Below are positions 57,401 through 64,000 of a stretch of 64,000 nucleotides of DNA, in pieces. The notes below the pieces were generated by a model. It saw nothing but the letters and a program-made list of their open reading frames with translations. It was not told the origin of the DNA and did no database searches. The translations under genes and the position numbers were made by a program. The DNA is taken from assembly GCA_030407085.1 (NCBI GenBank), contig CM059582.1, forward strand, positions 25,247,001 through 25,311,000. Reading direction: 5' to 3'. The first letter of the stretch is position 1. Each line of letters starts with the position of its first letter. Source of the DNA: Trichopria drosophilae. Lineage: Eukaryota; Arthropoda; Insecta; Hymenoptera; Diapriidae.

Positions 57401-58133
57401 TACACAGCGCCGAGACCGCTGCACTGTGGTGCCAAACGGCCGAAAAACGCGTTAAAGTCCGCTTGAAGCGAATTTAGTATGAAAAATGTATTAGGACCAT
57501 TTTGATCCTTAAGGTATCTATCTTAAGAAGCAATTTCCCTCCGTTCGTTAGTGATTGTAATTGATACAGGGGGTATTCCACGCCAAATCTACAAGCCCGC
57601 GACCCTCCCGACTTCAGATTTTTATGGCAATTTTTTGTGTGGTTTCTCCATCGAAAAAAAGTACTCTCCAATTTTATGGGATCTTTTTACGTTTTTTTTA
57701 ATTACCTTGAAAGTGTAACAAATGACCTACCCATCAATTTTTTCACATAAGTAACATTTTCAACAAATTTGTTGCGTTTTGTTCGAAATTTTGTGAATTT
57801 TTGCAGAATTTTTAGAATGGGCGTTTTTTTACACTTTCAAGGTCATTAAAAAAACCGTAAAAAAAATCAAAAAAATTTGGAGAGTACTTTTTTTCGATGG
57901 TGAAACCATACAAAAAATTGCCATAAAAATCGGGAGGGTCACGGGCTTGTAAATTTGGCGTGGAATACCCCCTATATTATATCAATTACAATAACTGACG
58001 AACGGATGGAAATTGCTTCTTAAAATACAGACCTTAAGGAACTAAATGGCCCTAATACATTTTTCATACTAAATTCGCTTCAAGTGAACTTTAACGTGTT
58101 TTTCGGCAGTTTGGCACCACTGTGCGCTGTTCA
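57401..58133. mobile_element. Large foldback element, about 730 bp
   Basis: Left arm (57401-57720) and right arm (57840-58133) are inverted copies: GGTGCCAAACGGCCGAAAAA and its complement, GCGAATTTAGTATGAAAAAT, ATTGTAATTGATA and, at 57569 and 57972, GGGGGTATTCCACGCCAAAT in both orientations. The inner boundary word resembles the end of the transposon at 6759 (GGGGCATTCCATGTGAGATC). No coding capacity. Confidence 0.75.
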
Positions 58134-58139
58134 CCTATC

Positions 58140-59430
58140 TTTAAAGCAGTACGCGAGAATGCATAATTCCTTCCTGCGCTTGAAATAATGGCCTTTCTAA
58201 AGTTTGACCATGCCTATTTTTTTTCTGTTATCTTTCGATATTATACTTATCTCAATGGCTGAAATAACAACATATTGTGGATCGTCATGCACAGATGTCA
58301 CTACTTACTGTGCTAATTTGAAAACAAAGAAAACGATACAACAGTTACAGATATATTTACTAAGAAAGTCTTACATGAATTAACCATTTAATGGGGTTAT
58401 AAACTGGGCCTTTCACCGAAATTTTGTCACGAAATTTATTTCCGCTTCTTCTCGACCATCTCTAAACCGAGTTTACTGAAATTTTGACAGTGACCCAATG
58501 AAATATTTGCTTTTGCAATTACAGAGCCGGATTTTCGAAAACACTGTAAAAATTACCGGCTACCTCAACATTTCTTTATAGAAATACAGGAGTGATTGAC
58601 AATTATCACACAAAAATGCGTTATAACTGCAATTTGCATAATTCAAACTATGCATAATCCTTTTTTGTAGCAAAATATTCGAAATAAATTTCGACTTAAC
58701 TCTTGTTATAGTGTTTCGTTTTCGGTTTCGTTATGTGCTTTTCTAACTTTACGCTGGTTCTAACATGCGGAAAAAGTGCTAGTGAATTAGATCAAGAAAA
58801 TAAAGAATTCAATACATTTACTTCTTCGGAATAGATGAATACGCGTTTAATGCAATGAAATGTTGAATTTCATAATATTTACATATCGGCCGTTTGTTTG
58901 ATAACGACGAAGTCCAGGAAAACGCGAATGGTATTTTTCGATCGAGTTGAGAACCCCTTAATTTTAATTTGTAATACAACAATATTCATTAATGACTGAT
59001 CCTATGTAGGGACTAATATCACTGAATACCAACCAATTATTTTTACATTTATCAACCTGCAATACATAACATGCAATTTTTTATAAAAAACGTGAAATAA
59101 TTTTTAAATACCTTGGGGAAATTGTTTTGAGCATCCAATAACTTGTGCAGTTCGTCTCAGAGCAGCTCACCATTCACCACAACCCGTCAACACAAAAATA
59201 TAGCCGTTAATGTAACAATATTTATTATATCATTTTGAAATAAATTCGGAAGAACATAATTTACAAAAATATATGTAAAGTGTATAATACATATAAAGGT
59301 GTCGAGGGCATTTCTGTATTACATAGTCTCTGTTTCATTCAAAAATTCTAAAAAATAGTGTAAGTATGATACAATATAACATTATTTTATACTTAATGAA
59401 CTAGACATGTGCTGTACAACAACGTTTCTT
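58140..59430. other. No gene seen
   Basis: AT-rich DNA leading to the 3' end of the dehydrogenase gene; a candidate AATAAA for that gene is at 59221-59226 (minus strand). Confidence 0.5.
59221..59226 (-). terminator. Candidate polyadenylation signal of D2HGDH
   Basis: AATAAA on the minus strand about 210 bases after the stop codon. Position fits a short 3' untranslated region; not proven. Confidence 0.4.
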
Positions 59431-59435
59431 CTATT

Positions 59436-61597
59436 TTAACTTTCCAATGGATATAATACTTTGTACGGGTTAAGAATACCCTTAGGATCCATCATTTTCT
59501 TCATTTGGTGCATCAGTTTTATTGCGGACTGATCTTTCGTATAACGCAAATACTTTGTCTTTTTGAATCCGATGCCGTGTTCTGAACTCACACTTCCCCG
59601 CAGTTTCGATACCCAGTCGAAGACAAAAGGTTCCAGTTTCGATGCAATTTTTTCGTCATACTCTTTTGTTGTGACTTGAATGTGAACGTTTCCATCACCT
59701 AAAATGTATAAGTAATTAAAAACAAATGTTAAGTACTTAGTGCATCCACAAAGGGCACCAGATTTTATAACAATTCTGATTATTGCGGTGTTAAAGTTAA
59801 TCCAAATTGTGCATACCTAAATGTCCGAATCCACTGATACGAGTAACATTGCAGTCCTTAAGGTGATCTTCAAGCGCACCAACAATATCGTAAAAATGTG
59901 GCAGTGGCAATGAAAAATCATACTTAAACATGAAACCGTCATGCATGTGAGCTTCTGCCAATCTCTCCCTAACTTCCCACAAGCTCTGAGAAATAAAATG
60001 CATTGCAGAACACACAAAAAATTGATACTTTTAATTGCTATAAAAATAAGTACCTTAATTTTCGATGGGTCGGAAGAAAGTGTCCCGTCTTTAATAACTG
60101 AATCGGACATAGCCTTTTCCACGAATAAGTTTACTTTTTCTTCATCATGATTCATGAAACTTCCTGATGTTTCAATTAAAACATAAAATTCATAACCTTT
60201 ACCGTCGTTAGGAAGTGGATTTTGCAGCTTGAGATTCTTTGTTGCCGCTTCCATGGCTGGTCTATCGATCATTTCGCACGAGGATAAAATTTCATTTAAT
60301 TCTGTTTTAGCTAACTTGTAAGTCTTCAGAACACTTTCGAAGTTATCCATTCCTAATTAAAAGCATTTATTTTTTTAAACCTTATTATTATATTTTTTGC
60401 TACCAAACATTTTAATATATTACAAACCCAAAAATGCGACGTTTGTCGCTTTCGGTAGCCGAGGGCACTGAATGGCGATCTTTGTAACCACCCCAAGAGT
60501 TCCTTCAGAACCGATGAATAGATGTTTCAGATGATATCCTGTATTATCTTTCTTCAAAGTATTCAGACAATCGACGACTTCCCCATCAGCTTTCACCTGC
60601 AGACGAAAAAGATTCTTTTAAATCTGTATTTTCAATATTAAATAAAATGTTTTCAATTAAATATTTGCATTAAAATTCATATAAAAGAGTATTATATTTA
60701 CAAAGCGACATTGATACAAAACAGTGAAATAAAATGTAAAACGCATTCTTTTTTATTGTGCGTTTCTTGATTAGCTTACAGCTTCCAGGCCTAAAATGTT
60801 CCCATGAAGATTACCGTAACGAAGAAGTCTCAAGCCTCCGGCATTTGTTGATACGTTGCCTCCGATAAGACAACTACCTTTTGCACCAAGATCCAGCGGC
60901 ATCATGAGACCAACTTCTCCTAACTTATTATCTAAAGCCTCCAAAACACATCCAGCCTCACATACTACTACACCTGTAAAATTTAAAAAGTACATTGAAA
61001 CAAATATGTATAAAGTTTGACCAGCAGAACTTGTTTGTTATGTTGCAAATGTTGAACAAACCTGCCAACTCGTCGATGTCAATAACTTTATTCATAAGGC
61101 TCATAGACAAAACAATTTCGTCAAAAACTGGGACACTGCCTCCAACCAGGCCCGTATTTCCGCTCTGGGGACATACAGCAAGATTTTGTTCATTGCAGTA
61201 TTTAAGTATTGATGATACTTCCTCTGTCGTTTTCGGTTTCAAAACCAACCGACTTGTTCCTAAAAAGCGCATAAACAAAGTTTATTCATTATTTTATTTA
61301 TACCACATACTATCAGAATATTCAGGTTTGTATTTTATTACCTCTAACCATCCTAATCCAGTCGACGTTGTAGGAATCACATTCTTCGGCATCAGTAATA
61401 ATTTGATTTTTACCAAGTAAATTTTCAAAAAAAGATACGTGGTTATTTGACAGAGCAGCGTATTTTCCACGGTTTATGGGGTATCGTACGGATGTTAATT
61501 CAGGTTTTTTGGTTGATGATACGGTTCTACGAGTTATGGTGGATGTTGGGCCAAATTTAATGCAGGCCTGAAGACCTCCACTTAGTCTGGACTGCAT
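59436..61597 (-). CDS. D2HGDH: D-2-hydroxyglutarate dehydrogenase, mitochondrial (7 exons)
   Basis: Oxidises D-2-hydroxyglutarate to 2-oxoglutarate with FAD, passing electrons towards the respiratory chain in mitochondria. Exons (minus): 61597-61342, 61259-61062, 60973-60780, 60596-60428, 60352-60054, 59985-59817, 59698-59436; all introns are GT-AG, phases agree, and the sum is 1548 bp = 515 aa plus stop, the usual length (human about 521). The N-terminus is arginine- and serine-rich, as for mitochondrial import. FAD-domain motifs: [43 protein letters not shown] and [10 protein letters not shown]-terminal metal-site motifs: GFGHLGDGN with the following VHIQ, and [10 protein letters not shown]; it ends [10 protein letters not shown]. 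An acceptor at 61611-61612 suggests an upstream non-coding exon. This is the only clear intact host gene here. Confidence 0.96.
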
Positions 61598-61610
61598 GAT
61601 GAATGAACTT
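61598..61610 (-). other. 5' UTR part of D2HGDH next to a splice acceptor
   Basis: On the minus strand TTTGTTGCAG precedes AAGTTCATTCATC and the start ATG. The pyrimidine-rich tract and CAG suggest an intron in the 5' untranslated region, the first exon being further upstream (above 61612). Confidence 0.45.
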
Positions 61611-61619
61611 CTGCAACAA

Positions 61620-62440
61620 ACACAAACATTTTTTTTTCATATTTGTAATCTAGGTATGGACATTGATTTAACTAAATGACTGGAGATAATATTTCTAATA
61701 TTAACGTATTGTAATCGCAAAAAATTCATCAAGATAGAAATCAGCAACTAAATTAATGACATTGTCACAATTGAAGTTCTTTCTAAATAATCAATAAATG
61801 ACAGTACATCTGACCATATAACGCCATCGCTTGTTATCTCATGCTTATAATAAACATGCTCCTCTCCCCTGTGGTCTTCCGATGTCGACTGCATCAAGGG
61901 GGTCGCGCCCTAATGTGTTAGGAAAATCAAATTAAACAAGATTCGTCCGCATGCAACTCCTCATCCACTACATCGTTGCAGAATCGGCCAAGTAACAAGA
62001 TTTGCACGACTTTGGTAGTTCAAACTAATTTCAAAATATACACTTTTTCTTTTCTAACTTCATAAGGCGTAGTTCGCGGTAAAGTTAAGCCAGACTCTGC
62101 CGCAAGTCCTCGAACTAACATCTCATTACCAAGAAGTTCGTAGTTCACAACATACAGTTATACATCAGGGATCAATAATGAAAAATGAAGCCATAACAAT
62201 AGCCGTGATCAATTTCCAGTTGGCTCAATAAATGATTTCGCACTATGCTCTTCCCTATCGAATATACAGATTTCATTCTAACGCAGTTCGCTTTAAGTCA
62301 AATGACTGCACATATTTTAAGTGCAGATTCACCACTTTAAAGTGGTCACAACAGAAATAATTAGAACCTAGCTATAAATCTTTCCGTTCGCGATTTCGTC
62401 GCAATGTAATGAAATTATAATTGGATTCGCACTTGAATTA
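61620..62440. other. No coding sequence seen; likely first intron and promoter of D2HGDH
   Basis: No protein-like frame. It should contain the non-coding first exon and promoter if the acceptor at 61611 is real; I could not place them. Confidence 0.4.
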
Positions 62441-62444
62441 GGTT

Positions 62445-62870
62445 TCACAGACTGCTCTCCTGCCTCCAATGGTATTCATTCTTTGTTGGAATGCGCAAAA
62501 AGAAGAAGGAAAGTACATCGTACAGACAATACAGGAGGGTCTGCGGAACGCAACGTTGTGCCAGAGAGCATCCCCTTTTTAACGATTTAAAAGTATAACG
62601 AACGATCCTGTGATAGATTTCCAGTGACATATGTCGTATACTCATTGCGCATTGTGAGTAGGCGGCATGAATTATCTGTCTACCCTGGATTCCTGCCGCA
62701 TACCGTTGGTTTATTGAAATATCAGATTTAAAGTACATTTTATCTAATCGAATTATGAAATACTGAAATCCGTCAGCATTTTCGAATTCGTAATTAGACA
62801 AAATCAAAGAGGAGAACGGAAATCCACCAAGCTTTCGGAATCCTGTAAACTTCAAGAAGATAAACATCAA
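62445..62870 (-). CDS. Unrecognised open frame, 141 aa
   Basis: The longest open frame near the host gene, on the same strand and about 850 bases upstream of its start. It reads SSLILSNYEFENADGFQYFI and AAGIQGRQIIHAAYSQCAMS. No family, signal peptide or repeat is apparent. It could be chance, given its overlap with AT-rich DNA, or a relic. Confidence 0.15.
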   Translation of the reverse strand: MMFIFLKFTGFRKLGGFPFSSLILSNYEFENADGFQYFIIRLDKMYFKSDISINQRYAAGIQGRQIIHAAYSQCAMSIRHMSLEIYHRIVRYTFKSLKRGCSLAQRCVPQTLLYCLYDVLSFFFLRIPTKNEYHWRQESSL

Positions 62871-62924
62871 AGAATCAGTTATGTATTCCTATCGAATTTG
62901 ATAAAAAAACCGTTATCATTATAG

Positions 62925-63600
62925 CATATCATCATAATTTTATTATTAGTGACATACATATGACATCACTGAGACGATGCACGTGGAAAACGGGCGTTCT
63001 GTATTACATCATAATCTCATCATCAGTGGCACGTCTATAACACCAATGACATGATGAGCGTGGGTCAGGAGGAGTTACTGACATCAAAGCTAAATTCTGA
63101 AACCTGTCAACGTGTAACTATCAAAACATCATCAGTTACGTGTACATTATCCCTATATTAAGATGATGCACGTAAGGCAGCAGAAATTTTGGAAGATGAT
63201 AACATCAGAAGTAGATGGAGAAATCTGTCAACGTCTATTAATTACCCAAACAATATAATCCGTCGCGGGATGTCCTAAGGATCTCCTGAGGACGTACAAA
63301 TGACCGCTTTTGGCCTTCGGGAGTTCCTCAGGAGCTTCCTGAGGACGGAGTGAAACGGGTTTGTGTTGTTTGGCTAGTGATTCAACAAAACGAAGAGTAG
63401 AATACAGAATATTCACAGCATGAGGGTCTTTTTAGATCTTGGAAAGTAGAATGTACAAACGTCAAATAAAAAAACATGTGTGCTTCTAGAATAAGATGGT
63501 AAAGACATTATGACTATACATCAAAACATCATCACCAGTATCGTACATATGATCACATTGAGATGATACACATGGATCAGAAGGAGTTCTATAAGTTTGA
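62925..63600 (+). repeat. Degenerate repeats around CATCATCAG...GATGATGCACGTG
   Basis: Four diverged copies (about 62925-63000, 63008-63078, 63123-63185, 63520-63600) share ATCATCAG, ACGTGTACAT or CGTACATATGA, TTGAGATGAT(G/A)CACATGG-like words and often GGTCAGAAGGAGTT. Between copies, ATCTGTCAACGTCTATTA and ACCTGTCAACGTGTAACTA are also shared. A stretch at 63240-63510 with CCTGAGGAC / CCTCAGGAG words separates the last copy. Confidence 0.55.
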
Positions 63601-64000
63601 CATCTTAACTCGATATTTATTTCTGACAGCATGATGTTATCTTATATGTTTTCTTTTGTTGCTCTTGCGTTATAAATTATATCTGCACTATTCTGCCCTC
63701 TACTGCAACAATTACAAGGCCATAACGGCGAACAAACGAAAGGAATTTTTACTATTGAGGCAATTGAGAGGGAAGAATATCGAGGCCCTATATAATCCCT
63801 TTTTAGACTTTATCGCCGCTCAATGTTCATTGATCGAATTCCTCGTTCTACACTTCCCTCGTATCACCCCACTTTCGTTACCGTTCTTATTTATCACGTA
63901 TTTCAACGACAGTGTTACACGGGAATTCATAAGCGCTTCTTGAATTGTAAACAGTGCTTATTACTTGTCGATTTATGCAGAAAAATGTAATTTCCATTTT
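63601..64000. other. No gene seen
   Basis: A plus-strand frame at 63656-63943 (95 codons) has no family features. Confidence 0.35.

Overview
The window looks like a piece of an insect nuclear chromosome. It is AT-rich, coding density is very low, and the one clear host gene is split into seven short exons by 68-183 bp introns with GT/AG borders. Most other recognisable sequence is decayed mobile DNA of kinds common in arthropods: BEL/Pao, Penelope-like, non-LTR, pogo/Tigger, piggyBac-like, Mutator-like and a long-terminal-inverted-repeat transposon, plus many foldback elements and one SINE. The exact order cannot be fixed from sequence alone. The style of the host protein and the repeats is compatible with Hymenoptera, but this is only a guess.

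Layout. 0-5 kb: a transposase fragment, a first copy of a small foldback repeat, an acidic coding relic split by a tRNA-derived SINE with a perfect target duplication, and an ORF1/gag-like relic. 5.6-10.8 kb: a foldback element, then a 4.07 kb DNA transposon with about 400 bp inverted ends whose transposase is broken by a small repeat. 11.3-12.6 kb: Penelope-like GIY-YIG endonuclease and tail. 12.9-13.6 kb: two foldback loci. 15.4-19.7 kb: two Penelope-like elements, one carrying a 703 bp Mutator-like insert with a 9 bp target duplication. 19.8-21.4 kb: non-LTR relic. 21.6-26.3 kb: near-complete non-LTR retrotransposon (minus strand). 27.08-31.96 kb: a BEL/Pao retrotransposon flanked by GAGAT, lacking its reverse transcriptase and almost all of its 3' LTR, inserted in an unrecognised, possibly virus-derived reading frame that continues to 32.5 kb, with related-looking fragments to 33.8 kb. 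34-43 kb: no genes, several small foldbacks. 43.17-45.23 kb: an element with CCCAG-type ends packed with CAGTACTG-like motifs and carrying a nested foldback. 46-48 kb: Penelope-like relic. 48.13-49.31 kb: a fully palindromic piggyBac-like element. 51.3-52.9 kb: pogo/Tigger relic. 53.9-54.8 kb: Penelope-like relic. 57.4-58.1 kb: large foldback. 59.4-61.6 kb: D-2-hydroxyglutarate dehydrogenase. 62.9-63.6 kb: degenerate repeats.

The most unusual signal is a set of compact foldback loci (about 1.1, 8.4, 9.8-10.2, 12.9-13.6, 35.0, 45.5-45.8 and 52.5 kb; looser candidates at 15.1 and 44.1 kb). Each is built of short palindromes around a core such as GTGCGTAAAGT, GTGCGCTAAGT, GTGCGCAAAAT or GGGAGCAAAAT. 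The core is uniform within a locus but different between loci. Three loci carry a homologous hairpin whose two arms have changed together while keeping the same three-base asymmetry. I know of no named family that matches this.
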